64,000 nucleotides of DNA from Rhizobiales bacterium Y(2018) (GTDB lineage: Bacteria; Pseudomonadota; Alphaproteobacteria; Rhizobiales; Aestuariivirgaceae): assembly GCA_005502925.1 (NCBI GenBank), contig SCPD01000016.1, positions 1-64,000 of the forward strand, given 5' to 3'. Below the pieces are notes generated by a model that was not told the origin of the DNA, searched no databases, and saw only the letters and a list, made by a program, of their open reading frames with translations. Position numbers and translations under genes: made by a program. How positions within the stretch are numbered: the stretch's first letter is position 1; the number at the start of each line of letters is the position of its first letter. Positions 43,873-52,403 of this stretch are shown in pieces.

Positions 43873-43920
43873 TCCCTCACGCTGAGAGCTTGTGAAGGAA
43901 TGAACTCTCAGGGTGAGGGA
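43873..43920. repeat. Inverted repeat downstream of tdm
   Basis: TCCCTCACGCTGAGAG (43873-43888) faces CTCTCAGGGTGAGGGA (43905-43920): 16-bp arms with one mismatch around a 16-base loop. No T run follows. The core resembles the element at 30546-30660, so this is likely a member of the same palindromic repeat family, placed between convergent genes. Confidence 0.6.
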
Positions 43921-43981
43921 TGGAGAGAGAAGCTCGGCTTCGCCCGTACTTGAGGATGACGTTGAAGAGCGGAACGTATCT

Positions 43982-45091
43982 TCACACCATCCACTTCACC
44001 CACCGCCCATGCGCATCGCCGGTGGCGAGGAGATGATCGTCGCCGGGCCAGACGCGGATGCGCAGCGAGAAGGCCTTTTCGAGCTCGGGATCGGCCTCGA
44101 AGCGCATCCAGGCGAGCGGGGTGTCGCGCGTCGCCGCGGCCCCTATCCGCTCCATATGCGCCGTGATCCGGTCCTGGCTCGCTTTGGGGAAATATTGGAA
44201 GGCGATCGAGTGGAACAGGACCTGCATCTCGCCCCAGGCGGGCGTCGCGCCGATCCGGCTTTCGACCCAGACCGCCGCATCGCGTTTCTCGACATGAATG
44301 GGATGATGCTGGGCGATGGCGAAGGCGGCGTTCAGGCGCTTCACCCGCGGGGCCTGATCGGGCCAGACATAGGCCAATAGCCGCTCACGGTCCTGCGGTA
44401 GCGAAACATCGAGCGGCGAGACATCGCAGCCTGCCCGCGCCACCACGCGCGGCGTCATTGTGGGCGGTGAGCTGCCCTCCCATTCCGGAGTCAGAAACAA
44501 GGCGGCGCCCATCGCACCGAAGACATCCTCGCCGAAGCGATAAGCATAACGGTCGAGATTGAGATTGAGCCCGGCGCTGGCGCCGACCTCATAAAGGCGC
44601 ATCGGCAAGGGGAAATGCGCCCACAGCCAGCACAGGCCGGCATAGAGGATGGAGGCGCGGCCGACCTCGTTGGTCTGCGGCGCCAGATCGAGCCAGGGCT
44701 CGATCTCAGACCCGGAAGTCGTAATGGCCTTCGCCACCGCCGCCCACAAGGCCTCGCCGTCGGGCAGCGGGTTGGGCGGGTAGAGGCGCGCCAGCTCGGG
44801 CAAACGCCCCTTGCGGACCAGCCCATTGAGCGCACCGGCGAAGCGTAAAGGAATCGAGTCCGCTTTTGCGTCAGGATCGCCCTGCCAGGCGAGAATAGCC
44901 TCGCCGACCGAGGTCGACCGGTCGAGCCTTTCGGCGGCCAGCGCACAAAGAAGCGACATGAAGGGAGAGCCCAGAGTGCGGCACCATTCCGCCTGAACGC
45001 GGAAAGCGGCGCGGACTCTCGCCTCGCTCTCTTCCGGAGAGGTTTCGACCTTACTCGGCCGCCTCCCGCCGTTGTCCTTTTTTCCCGTCAC
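43982..45091 (-). CDS. DUF2332 domain-containing protein
   Basis: This cytoplasmic protein of about 369 aa is in family DUF2332. Recognisable parts are [22 protein letters not shown] (split, near the N terminus), [21 protein letters not shown] (about 175-195), [25 protein letters not shown] and [12 protein letters not shown]. The GASAGLNL loop looks like a SAM-methyltransferase-type cofactor loop, but the activity is unknown. The start is uncertain: GTG 45091 has GGAG about ten bases away; TTG 45127 is possible. Either overlaps the 3' end of tmm by 41-77 bases, so translation is coupled. Confidence 0.75.
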   Translation of the reverse strand: MTGKKDNGGRRPSKVETSPEESEARVRAAFRVQAEWCRTLGSPFMSLLCALAAERLDRSTSVGEAILAWQGDPDAKADSIPLRFAGALNGLVRKGRLPELARLYPPNPLPDGEALWAAVAKAITTSGSEIEPWLDLAPQTNEVGRASILYAGLCWLWAHFPLPMRLYEVGASAGLNLNLDRYAYRFGEDVFGAMGAALFLTPEWEGSSPPTMTPRVVARAGCDVSPLDVSLPQDRERLLAYVWPDQAPRVKRLNAAFAIAQHHPIHVEKRDAAVWVESRIGATPAWGEMQVLFHSIAFQYFPKASQDRITAHMERIGAAATRDTPLAWMRFEADPELEKAFSLRIRVWPGDDHLLATGDAHGRWVKWMV

Positions 45092-46421
45092 CCAGATATG
45101 ACTCCATGGAATCGTCCATGGCGTCAACCCACGGCGTGTGGTGGGAAGGAGACATGGTGCCGGTCATCAGGGAGCGATAGGCATGGTTGCGGAAGCCCAT
45201 GATGTCTTCCGCCTTGTGATGCTCCCATTCCATGAAGGTCTTGTTGGTCGCCTCGATATCGAATTTCGGATAATCGATGTCTTCCAACAACTCCTTCACA
45301 TAATCGCCCTGATACCAGATCATCTGCTCGGCATCGGCGAGCTTCTCCTCGCGCTTGCGCCAGACCTTGCTGTGCTTGGTCATCTTCTCCCTGGTCGGGA
45401 GCTTGATGCGGCCCATGATGACGTCGCGGGCATACCAGGCCTGGGCGTCGAACATGTTGAAGGTATAGAACTGGTCCTGCATGCCGATATAGAAGAGCCG
45501 TGGATTCTCCTCCCACACGACACCCTTATAGAGGCCCAGGGGCCACAGGCGGTTCGCCGTCTTGAGGCGCAGATCGTCGGTGAGGAAGGGGAAGTGATGC
45601 AGATAGCCGGTGCACAGGATGATCGCGTCGACTTCCTTGGTGGTGCCGTCCTTGAAGTGCGCGGTCCTGTTGACGAGCTTCTGGAGCAGCGGACGCTCCT
45701 TGAAATTATCCGGCCATTTGAATCCCATCGGCTTCGAGCGATAGCTGGTGGTGACCGATTTAGCCCCGTATTTCCAGCATTGTGAGCCGATATCCTCGGC
45801 CGAATAGCTGCGGCCGACGATCAGCACGTCCTTGCCCTTGAATTCGAGCGCATCGCGGAAATCATGGGAATGCATCACGCGGCCGTTGAAGGTCGGCAGG
45901 CCATCGAAATACGGAACGTTCGGCGTCGAGAAGTGGCCGGATGCCACCACGACATAGTCGAATTCCTCCGCATACATACGATCTTTCTTGCGGTCATGCG
46001 CGGTGACGGTGAACTTCCTGGTCTTCTTGCTGTAGGTCACCATGCGGACGGGGGTGCAGAAGCGCACCCATTTGCGCACGCCGGCTTTCTGCACACGTCC
46101 CTTGATATAATCCCACAAGACGGCGCGCGGCGGATAAGAGGCGATCGGCTTGCCGAAATGTTCCTCGAATGTGTAGTCGGCGAATTCGAGGCATTCCTTG
46201 GGGCCGTTGGACCACAGATAGCGGTACATGCTGCCATGCACCGGCTCACCATGCTCATCAAGGCCGGTGCGCCAGGTGTAGTTCCACAGCCCGCCCCAAT
46301 CCTCCTGCTTCTCGAAACAGACCACTTCGGGGATCTTGGCCCCCTTCTTCCGGGCCGACTGGAATGCCCGCAATTGCGCCAAGCCGGATGGTCCCGCACC
46401 AATCACCGCAACTCTTGTCAT
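45051..46421 (-). CDS. tmm: Trimethylamine monooxygenase-like flavin monooxygenase (Tmm)
   Basis: This FAD- and NADPH-dependent monooxygenase has 456 aa and oxidises trimethylamine to TMAO. It has [13 protein letters not shown] (FAD site, about 8-20), the FMO fingerprint [27 protein letters not shown] (in parts, about 168-194), [11 protein letters not shown] (NADPH site, about 204-214) and [11 protein letters not shown] (about 275-285), the version seen in bacterial Tmm. Length and motifs match Methylocella and roseobacter Tmm. Broader FMOs oxidise other amines and sulfides, but proximity to tdm supports TMA. Confidence 0.88.
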   Translation of the reverse strand: MTRVAVIGAGPSGLAQLRAFQSARKKGAKIPEVVCFEKQEDWGGLWNYTWRTGLDEHGEPVHGSMYRYLWSNGPKECLEFADYTFEEHFGKPIASYPPRAVLWDYIKGRVQKAGVRKWVRFCTPVRMVTYSKKTRKFTVTAHDRKKDRMYAEEFDYVVVASGHFSTPNVPYFDGLPTFNGRVMHSHDFRDALEFKGKDVLIVGRSYSAEDIGSQCWKYGAKSVTTSYRSKPMGFKWPDNFKERPLLQKLVNRTAHFKDGTTKEVDAIILCTGYLHHFPFLTDDLRLKTANRLWPLGLYKGVVWEENPRLFYIGMQDQFYTFNMFDAQAWYARDVIMGRIKLPTREKMTKHSKVWRKREEKLADAEQMIWYQGDYVKELLEDIDYPKFDIEATNKTFMEWEHHKAEDIMGFRNHAYRSLMTGTMSPSHHTPWVDAMDDSMESYLGDGKKGQRREAAE

Positions 46422-46492
46422 TTCCTAGGCTCTCCTCAGTTGCCAGCCCTGCCCCATGGCGGGCGGACATTTATTTATTTTTGACTTGCCGA

Positions 46493-46530
46493 CCAATTCT
46501 GACCACTATTAGGCCAATTCTGAACCAATT
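46493..46530. promoter_or_regulatory. Three phased CCAATT repeats in the tmm upstream region
   Basis: CCAATT occurs at 46493-46498, 46514-46519 and 46525-46530, starts 21 and 11 bp apart (two turns and one turn). The first two copies extend to CCAATTCTGA. The site is between tmm (minus, start 46421) and the gene at 46588 (plus), so it can serve both. It matches the repeat upstream of tdm. Nothing else is evident in 46422-46587 apart from AT-rich DNA. Confidence 0.55.
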
Positions 46531-46587
46531 TTGCAATCGGAAATAACATATTGCAGTGCGGCATAGGTCGGGATCAGAGTGGATTTA

Positions 46588-47154
46588 ATGAAACGACTCT
46601 CCAACAGCGAACTCAAGAGCAATTTTATTGCCTGGCAGTGCCGGCTCCGTCAGATGGCGATGCGGGACCATGGCGGAACGCCCATGCCGGGCTTCCGGCC
46701 GCAGGTCTCGAGCCTCAAGGGTGAGATCATTATCCCTGAGATGACCATCCTTCTGGTGCCCAACAACCCGGAAGAGAGCACCGCCTTCTTCAAGTTCCAG
46801 CTGCAGAAGACCAATGACCACCGCCAGGCCTTCGAGGCGGGACTCAAATATCTGGCGGCGGATTTCTACCAGCTGCCGGAACTCTTCTCGGACGAGATCA
46901 CCGCGGTCTTCGCCAAGGGTTCGGCCATTGCCGAGCGGCTGGCCAAGCTCAAGACGGTACTGCTCGATTTCGAGCAATATGCCCAGCGCTACCGCCTGTC
47001 CTGCGCGGTGAAGCGGCTGGCGCCGCGCGACATCTCCCGTGAGGCGAGCCTCTGGCACAACCGGCTGTTCAATCCCAATCTCGGCAATGACGCCGAGGTG
47101 TTGAGCTTCCGGCCCAATTGGAAGAATGCCATGGCCGAGCCCTGGCCCGGCTGA
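46588..47154 (+). CDS. Conserved hypothetical protein between tmm and an AraC regulator
   Basis: I do not recognise this protein of about 188 aa. It is soluble, mixed alpha/beta in look, with no signal peptide or membrane segment. The central part EESTAFFKFQLQKTND and KYLAADFYQLPELFSDE is helical and acidic, and the C terminus ends with FRPNWKNAMAEPWPG. ATG 46588 is assumed; GTG 46579 is possible. It is three bases upstream of the AraC-type gene in an operon and divergent from tmm, with shared CCAATT repeats between. A role in methylated-amine metabolism or its control is inference. Confidence 0.6.
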   Translation: MKRLSNSELKSNFIAWQCRLRQMAMRDHGGTPMPGFRPQVSSLKGEIIIPEMTILLVPNNPEESTAFFKFQLQKTNDHRQAFEAGLKYLAADFYQLPELFSDEITAVFAKGSAIAERLAKLKTVLLDFEQYAQRYRLSCAVKRLAPRDISREASLWHNRLFNPNLGNDAEVLSFRPNWKNAMAEPWPG

Positions 47155-47157
47155 GCC

Positions 47158-47955
47158 ATGCTGACGGTCCGTGAGGCCAGGAAAGTGAAATGCCGGCTCA
47201 TCGTCGACCGGCTGTGGTGCGTGACGGATCCGACGGCGAATGGCGAAGAGACGATCCTGCCGTCGGGGCGGGTACAGATCATCTTCAGCCTGTCGGGACT
47301 TCCACTCAAAGAGCATGATCCCAACGATCCGCAGCTCGATGCGCGCGCGTTGCAGGTACTTCAGGGCCCGTCGACACAGCCACGCCGCGTATCGCTTAGT
47401 TCGCAGACTTCGCTGTGCGGGGTGAGTTTCAAACCCGGTGGCGCGGGCGCCCTCTTCGGCCCGGTCATGGCCATCACCAACCATGTGATAGATCTCGCGA
47501 GATTCTGGGCCGACGGCGCCGGAAGCTTGTGTGCGCGGCTGAGGGATCTCGACACACACGAAGCCAGGCTCGATTTGCTCGAAGACGAGATCGAGAAACG
47601 AATAGGCGACACCACGGAAGCGACAACGGTGACGCGCGGGCTGGAGCGGATGAGAGAAGGCATCGCCATCAAGGATGTGTGCACGGAGCTCGGGCTTTCG
47701 CCCCATCTCTTCAGAAAATTGTTTCTCAGGAATGTCGGCCTCACGCCCAAGCATTATCTCAGGATCGAGAGATTCCGCGCCGCGCTCAACCTATTATCGC
47801 CGGACGCGTCTCTTTCCGACGTGGCTTTCGATGCACGATTCGCGGACCAGCCTCATATGACGCGCGAGGTCGACAAGTTCGCCGCGACGACACCCGGCCG
47901 CCTTAAAACCAGCCGGCGGCCTTATGCCGGGCATGTTCGCGACAACGACCGTTAG
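47158..47955 (+). CDS. AraC family transcriptional regulator
   Basis: This regulator has 265 aa. The C-terminal double helix-turn-helix includes IAIKDVCTELGLSPHLFRKLFLRNVGLTPKHYLRIERF (in parts, about 168-205) and a second element SLSDVAFDARFADQPHMTREVDKFAATTPG. The N-terminal part (1-130) resembles the sensor module with ILPSGRVQIIFSLSG, common in this group. It follows the hypothetical gene directly. As the only AraC gene here, it is the best candidate for recognising the phased CCAATT sites by tmm and tdm. Confidence 0.85.
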   Translation: MLTVREARKVKCRLIVDRLWCVTDPTANGEETILPSGRVQIIFSLSGLPLKEHDPNDPQLDARALQVLQGPSTQPRRVSLSSQTSLCGVSFKPGGAGALFGPVMAITNHVIDLARFWADGAGSLCARLRDLDTHEARLDLLEDEIEKRIGDTTEATTVTRGLERMREGIAIKDVCTELGLSPHLFRKLFLRNVGLTPKHYLRIERFRAALNLLSPDASLSDVAFDARFADQPHMTREVDKFAATTPGRLKTSRRPYAGHVRDNDR

Positions 47956-48019
47956 TTTTCGTTCAAGACACCTCGGGACCGGCGCAACTAAAGTCTGACA
48001 TCTTTCTAGAGGTGCAGGA

Positions 48020-48370
48020 ATGACCGTATTGCGCATCGTCGCGAATATTGCGACCGACGACGTCCCGAAGCTGCGAAAGTTCTATGGCGAGCTGCTGGGG
48101 CTCGAAGCCGTCATGGATCATGGCTGGTTCGTGACCCTGGCGTCCGATGAAATGAGCATGGCACAGATCGGTCTCGCCAGTGAGGGCGGCTCCGGCACGC
48201 CAGTGCCTGATCTCTCGATCGAGGTCGATGACGTCGACGAGATCTATCGGCGCGCCCGGAAGATGGGCTGCAAGATGGTCTATGAGATCACTGACGAGCC
48301 GTGGGGCGTCAGGCGTTTCTTCATTGCCGATCCCGCGGGCAAGATATTGAATCTTCTCTCACATCTTTAG
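48020..48370 (+). CDS. VOC family (glyoxalase/bleomycin-resistance type) protein
   Basis: This 116-aa protein has the paired beta-alpha-beta-beta-beta modules of the vicinal oxygen chelate fold: VANIATDDVPKLRKFYGELLGL at the start, IEVDDVDEIYRRARKMG in the middle and PWGVRRFFIADPAGKILNLLSH at the end, with Glu/His metal positions only partly evident. The start ATG 48020 follows AGGTGCAGGA. It is convergent with another VOC gene (overlap of four bases). The substrate is unknown. Confidence 0.85.
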   Translation: MTVLRIVANIATDDVPKLRKFYGELLGLEAVMDHGWFVTLASDEMSMAQIGLASEGGSGTPVPDLSIEVDDVDEIYRRARKMGCKMVYEITDEPWGVRRFFIADPAGKILNLLSHL

Positions 48371-48786
48371 AACTCAACCTTCACCGAGGCGGCGCTGCGC
48401 TTGGCCTCGCCGTGATAGACGGCCTCGATATTGTTGCCGTCGGGATCGAGCAGGAAGGCGGCGTAATATCCCGGATGATAGGGGCGCTCGCCGGGTGCGC
48501 CATTGTCCCGGCCGCCATGGGCAAGGCCGGCCTTGTGGAAGGCGTCCACCGTGGCGCGGTCCTTGGCCTGGAAAGCCAGATGATGGCGCCCGGTCAGCTG
48601 ACCGCTCGCCGCCTTGCTGTCGGCGGTCGAAACGAAAAACTCATCGGCCCAGAAATATGTATCGGCCGTTCCGCCGATTGGAATATCCAGCGCCTTAAAC
48701 ACCGCTTCGTAGAAATTGCGGCTGGCGGCGAGGTCCCGCACCACGAGCTGGACATGATCAATCAGACGGCCGCGATGAAGTTCCAT
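48367..48786 (-). CDS. VOC family protein
   Basis: This 139-aa VOC-fold protein starts MELHRGRLIDHVQLVVRDLAASRNFYEAVFKAL, has HHLAFQAKDRATVDAFHKAGLAHGG in the middle and YYAAFLLDPDGNNIEAVYHG at the end, which is the C-terminal metal-binding strand with Glu. The His of DHVQL, the His of HHLAF and the Glu of NIEAV make a plausible metal triad. It is likely a lyase, dioxygenase-like or resistance protein; context gives no substrate. Confidence 0.85.
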   Translation of the reverse strand: MELHRGRLIDHVQLVVRDLAASRNFYEAVFKALDIPIGGTADTYFWADEFFVSTADSKAASGQLTGRHHLAFQAKDRATVDAFHKAGLAHGGRDNGAPGERPYHPGYYAAFLLDPDGNNIEAVYHGEAKRSAASVKVEF

Positions 48787-48815
48787 GGTTTTCTCCGCTC
48801 ATAAACATAGCGCGC

Positions 48816-49454
48816 CTACCAGGCGAGCCAGCGACGTCCGGCAAAATAACCGACGATGGTCACGAGACCAATAGCGATCGAATACCAGGTGATGACAAAG
48901 AGCGGGCTGTCATCGGTGCAATGGCTGGCATAGAGCGTCGCGGCGATGGCGCCCGAGGCGAGGCCCGCAAGCGCCCCGGCGAGGCCCGGATCGGCGGGTG
49001 CTGCCCGCCGCAAAGCCGTCAGTAAGGCGGCCAATGGAACAATCGCGAGCGAGGGGATCACCGTCAGGCAAAACCACCAGTTCTTGCCGATGAGACGCGG
49101 CATCCAGGTCGAAGACGGCATCACCGAAAGCTCCGCCACCACGGCCAGAATGATAAGGACCGGAGCGGCGGCAAGCGCCAACAGGCGCAAGCCCGGCACG
49201 GCTTCGGGCCGGACGATGGTGAAGATGAGCCAGATCATCGTCGCCGCCAAAGTGAGCGTGAAGACGAACTTGAACAGAAAGCGATAGGTTTCCGCCGCCG
49301 TGGCGATATCGGGGCGGTAGCCGAGCACGGTCAGGAACAGGATGGCGGCGATGAGCGCGCCGCTCGTAACCGCAACGGACAAGGCGGCGCGCGGTTTTCC
49401 CGCAACCGCTGCACGGTCCTGCACCAAGGCCTCGATGAGATCGTCGGTCCTCAC
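48816..49454 (-). CDS. nrsF: NrsF-type membrane anti-sigma factor (DUF1109)
   Basis: This six-helix membrane protein of 212 aa holds its ECF sigma factor inactive until an oxidant or metal signal. The N terminus [17 protein letters not shown] and the internal Cys of [18 protein letters not shown] (about residues 174-191) are family hallmarks; the His-Cys region is thought to sense metals. It overlaps the sigma gene by four bases. Confidence 0.9.
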   Translation of the reverse strand: MRTDDLIEALVQDRAAVAGKPRAALSVAVTSGALIAAILFLTVLGYRPDIATAAETYRFLFKFVFTLTLAATMIWLIFTIVRPEAVPGLRLLALAAAPVLIILAVVAELSVMPSSTWMPRLIGKNWWFCLTVIPSLAIVPLAALLTALRRAAPADPGLAGALAGLASGAIAATLYASHCTDDSPLFVITWYSIAIGLVTIVGYFAGRRWLAW

Positions 49455-50002
49455 TTGTCGCTCTCCCGGTAGATCGCGGACAGCGTTTTGACCGCGCGAT
49501 GCAAAGTCACGCGGATGGCCCCCTCGGTCATGTTCAGACGTTCCGCCGTCTGGCGCACCGAGGCGCCCTCGACGGCCAATGCGCGCACCACATTGCGCTG
49601 CTTTTCATTCAAGCTTTCCAGCATACGGCTGATGTCATGGCCATCGAGCCCCGCCGGCGGCTCCTCCGCCGCAAGGACCTCGGCCAGATCTTCGATCGGC
49701 ACCTGGATGCGATGACCGCGCCGGCGCATCTGGTCGATGAATTTGTTGCGGGTGATGGCCGATATCCAGGGGCCGATGGGCCGGTCGCTGTCCCAGGTCT
49801 GGCGCTTGAGATGAATGGCAAGCAGCGTGTCCTGCACGACATCCTCGGCGTCGCCGGCGGAGAGGCCGTAACGCGCCAGATTGCGGCGCGCCAGACTGCG
49901 AATGGCCGGCGTCACCGCTTTCAGGAAGGTCCTGTAAGCGGCCTCATCGCCAGCCGTCGCGGCGCGCATCAGCACGGCCCATTGCTCCTCATCAGCGTTC
50001 AT
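49451..50002 (-). CDS. sigF: ECF RNA polymerase sigma factor SigF
   Basis: This ECF sigma factor has 183 aa. Sigma region 2 reads [21 protein letters not shown] with [17 protein letters not shown], and region 4 reads [44 protein letters not shown] (in parts). Start 50002 is chosen since its promoter-like -10 lies just upstream inside the longer frame (50020-50024). Paired with NrsF it forms the SigF/NrsF module known from Caulobacter, which responds to copper and cadmium or oxidants and drives bufferin genes. Confidence 0.9.
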   Translation of the reverse strand: MNADEEQWAVLMRAATAGDEAAYRTFLKAVTPAIRSLARRNLARYGLSAGDAEDVVQDTLLAIHLKRQTWDSDRPIGPWISAITRNKFIDQMRRRGHRIQVPIEDLAEVLAAEEPPAGLDGHDISRMLESLNEKQRNVVRALAVEGASVRQTAERLNMTEGAIRVTLHRAVKTLSAIYRESDK

Positions 50003-50019
50003 ATGCCCGGTCTTCCCTT

Positions 50020-50108
50020 CTTCGCCGGCCATGGCCCATTCGTTACAGCCTATCCCGCCACCCAATTTTTTGTACAGGCTGTAATGCTCCGCCCCTTTCC
50101 TCCCGAAT
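50020..50108. promoter_or_regulatory. Divergent SigF-type promoters with inverted repeat
   Basis: On the minus strand GTAAC (50046-50042) and CGAAG (50024-50020) lie 17 bp apart, facing sigF. On the plus strand GTAAT (50081-50085) and CGAAT (50104-50108) lie 18 bp apart, facing bufA1. Both resemble the Caulobacter SigF consensus GTAACC, 16 bp, CGAA. The -35 boxes sit in an inverted repeat TTACAGCCT (50043-50051) / AGGCTGTAA (50076-50084), so both operons should be read by SigF. Confidence 0.7.
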
Positions 50109-50155
50109 ACCCCTCTGTGGGCCGGCGAGGCTCACGATACTCAGGAGGAGACCCC

Positions 50156-50425
50156 ATGAATCGTCGTTCCCTCAATCTCGCTCTGGCCGGGTCGCTCGCT
50201 ACCGCCCTAACCCTTCTCGCGCTTCCGGCCAAGGCCCAGGAGACCGAGAAATGTTACGGCGTAGCCATGAAGGGCCAGAATGACTGCAAAGCCGGCATGC
50301 ATGACTGCAAAGGCATGTCGACCAGCGACTACGATACCGAATCCTTCAAGCTCGTTCCCAAGGGCACCTGCACGTCGATGGAGACGCCCAAAGGCAAGGG
50401 CACGCTGGAGCCGATGAAGTCGTAA
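50156..50425 (+). CDS. bufA1: Bufferin precursor 1 (DUF2282, BufA1 family)
   Basis: This 89-aa exported precursor peptide has a signal peptide ending AKA-Q. The mature part has cysteines at 33, 44, 51 and 72, including [14 protein letters not shown]. Bufferins are RiPPs whose cysteines are turned into thiooxazole groups by a DUF692/DUF2063 complex and bind copper in the periplasm. AGGAGGAG at 50143-50150 sets the start at 50156. Its stop overlaps the next precursor start by one base. Confidence 0.88.
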   Translation: MNRRSLNLALAGSLATALTLLALPAKAQETEKCYGVAMKGQNDCKAGMHDCKGMSTSDYDTESFKLVPKGTCTSMETPKGKGTLEPMKS

Positions 50426-50709
50426 TGGCCGCCTTCGTCTCAAAGGCCATGCTGGCCGCCTCGCTCGCCACCGCCGTGACGCTTCTCAACATGCCCCAGG
50501 CCTCAGCCGCCGGTGAGAGGGAGAAATGCTACGGCGTGGCGCTCAAAGGCCAGAATGACTGCGCCGCCGGCCCCGGCACCACCTGCGCCGGAACATCAAA
50601 GGTGGATTATCAGGGCAACGCCTGGAAGCTCGTTCCCAAGGGTACCTGTGTCACGATGCAGACACCCTTCGGGCCAGGCTCGCTCGAGCCCATCACGCGG
50701 CCGTCTTGA
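50425..50709 (+). CDS. bufA2: Bufferin precursor 2 (DUF2282, BufA1 family)
   Basis: This 94-aa paralogue of the first precursor has a signal peptide ending ASA-A and cysteines at 35, 46, 54 and 75 in the same order ([25 protein letters not shown]). The two share the KCYGVA and GQNDC motifs but differ between them and at the C terminus, so they probably arose by tandem duplication. Translation is coupled through TAATG. Confidence 0.85.
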   Translation: MAAFVSKAMLAASLATAVTLLNMPQASAAGEREKCYGVALKGQNDCAAGPGTTCAGTSKVDYQGNAWKLVPKGTCVTMQTPFGPGSLEPITRPS

Positions 50710-50717
50710 CGCTTCAT

Positions 50718-50746
50718 CGCGGCGGGGACGTCCCGCCGCGGTTTTT
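50718..50746 (+). terminator. Attenuator between the bufferin precursors and the maturation genes
   Basis: CGCGGCGGG (50718-50726) and CCCGCCGCG (50732-50740) make a 9-bp GC stem with loop GACGT, followed by GTTTTT. It is an intrinsic terminator inside the operon. Partial readthrough would give many precursor transcripts for few enzyme transcripts. Confidence 0.8.
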
Positions 50747-50763
50747 CCGTTCTGGAGGCTTTG

Positions 50764-51618
50764 ATGAAACGTGCGAAACTTCCGGCAGATGCCGGCGTCG
50801 GCTTCAAGCCGGAGCATTTCACCGCGATCGCCCAAGAGCCACGGCCTATCGGCTTCTTCGAGGTTCATGCCGAGAACTATATGGGCGATGGCGGCCCGCC
50901 GCATGCGCAGCTCACGCGCATCAGAGAGAATTATGCACTGTCGCTGCATGGCGTCGGCCTGTCGATCGGCTCGGCCCAGGATCTCGACCGCGATCATCTC
51001 GTCCGTCTCAAGAGTCTGTGCACGCGCTACCAGCCGGAAAGTTTTTCCGAACACCTTGCCTGGTCGAGTCACGACACCACTTTCCTCAACGATCTGCTGC
51101 CGCTTCCCTATACGCAGGAGACTCTGCTTCGCGTCGCTGAGCATGTCGACCAGGTGCAGGAAACGCTCGGGCGCCAGATGCTGCTCGAAAATCCGGCGAC
51201 CTATCTTCTTTTCGCCGAAAGCACGATCTCCGAAACCGAATTTCTCGCCGAGATCGCGCGCCGCACCAGCTGCGGCTTGCTGCTCGACGTCAACAATGTC
51301 TTCGTGTCGGCCACCAATCATGGGCTCGACGCGGCGGCCTATCTCAAAGCCTTCCCGCTCGCGCATGTCGGCGAGATCCATCTGAGCGGCCATGCGGTAA
51401 CGCAGGACGAGACGGGCGCTCCACTGCTCATCGACACGCATGACACGCAAGTCGCCGATCCGGTCTGGGCACTTTATGAAAGCGTGATCGCCCGCACCGG
51501 CCCGATCGCCAGCCTCGTCGAATGGGACGACAATATTCCGGCCTGGCCGGTCCTGGTCCGCGAGGCCCAGGCGGTACAGACGATCCTCGACCGGGCCCGG
51601 CGCCCGGCTGCCGCGTGA
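50764..51618 (+). CDS. bufB: DUF692 multinuclear iron enzyme (BufB)
   Basis: This 285-aa TIM-barrel enzyme of family DUF692 (MbnB/BufB type) installs heterocycles on the precursor cysteines using iron. Metal-ligand motifs include [11 protein letters not shown] (about 61), SEHLAWS (about 95), LLENPATY (about 140), LLDVNNVFV (about 175), GEIHLSGH (about 203), DTHDTQV (about 220) and LVEWDDNIP (about 244). GGAGG precedes ATG 50764; TTG 50761 also fits. Confidence 0.9.
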   Translation: MKRAKLPADAGVGFKPEHFTAIAQEPRPIGFFEVHAENYMGDGGPPHAQLTRIRENYALSLHGVGLSIGSAQDLDRDHLVRLKSLCTRYQPESFSEHLAWSSHDTTFLNDLLPLPYTQETLLRVAEHVDQVQETLGRQMLLENPATYLLFAESTISETEFLAEIARRTSCGLLLDVNNVFVSATNHGLDAAAYLKAFPLAHVGEIHLSGHAVTQDETGAPLLIDTHDTQVADPVWALYESVIARTGPIASLVEWDDNIPAWPVLVREAQAVQTILDRARRPAAA

Positions 51619-51626
51619 GGTCCGTC

Positions 51627-52403
51627 ATGATGAGCATCACCCAATCCCGCTTCGCAGAGGCTCTGCTCGATCGGACGAGGCCTGTACCCGCCGAAGTCAC
51701 ATCCTGGACCAGTAGCGAGCCGGTCAGGCGCTACGGCGTCTACCGCAACAATGTGGCGAGCGGACTGGCACGGGCGCTGGCAGCGCGTTTCCCCGTCACC
51801 GAAAAGATCGTCGGCGAGGAATTCTTCACCGCAATGGCGCGTGATTTCGTCCTCACGCATCCGCCGACCTCGCCGGTGCTCCTCCATTATGGCGCGGACT
51901 TCACCGGTTTCGTCGCGGATTTCGTACCCGCCGCGAGCCTGCCCTATCTCCCCGATATCGTGCGGCTGGAAGATGCCCAGATCCGCGCCTATCACGCGCG
52001 CGATATCGCACCGATCGCGCCGGACGTGCTGATGCGCATCACATCCGAACGCATGAGCGGCCTTTCCTTCCGCTTCCATCCGGCGGCAAGCATCGTACGC
52101 TCGGCCTTTCCGATCGTGACGATCTGGTCGATGAATGCCGGCCTCCTCCCGCTTGCGCCGATCGAGGATTGGCGGGCGGAGGACGCCCTTGTGACACGGC
52201 CCGAACTCTCGGTTGTTACGCGGCAGATCTCGCCCGGCAGCGCCATTCTCCTTCTCGCCCTCATGCGGGATGCGACGCTGGGCGAGGCCTTCGACGAGGC
52301 ATTGCAGGCCGATCCCGATTTTGATCTCGGCCGCAATCTCGCCGAGCTCATGCGCTCGGGCGCGCTCGTCGACATCGTCGCGGAACCGTCCCTGGAGGCC
52401 TGA
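51627..52403 (+). CDS. bufC: DUF2063 bufferin maturation partner (BufC)
   Basis: This 258-aa protein has an N-terminal DUF2063 domain (about 5-95, with QSRFAEALLDRTRPVP and RRYGVYRNNVASGLARALAARFP) that in MbnC and BufC docks on DUF692 and recognises the precursor. The C-terminal part has a helical region of unknown role. The start ATG 51627 is nine bases after bufB. Confidence 0.88.
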   Translation: MMSITQSRFAEALLDRTRPVPAEVTSWTSSEPVRRYGVYRNNVASGLARALAARFPVTEKIVGEEFFTAMARDFVLTHPPTSPVLLHYGADFTGFVADFVPAASLPYLPDIVRLEDAQIRAYHARDIAPIAPDVLMRITSERMSGLSFRFHPAASIVRSAFPIVTIWSMNAGLLPLAPIEDWRAEDALVTRPELSVVTRQISPGSAILLLALMRDATLGEAFDEALQADPDFDLGRNLAELMRSGALVDIVAEPSLEA

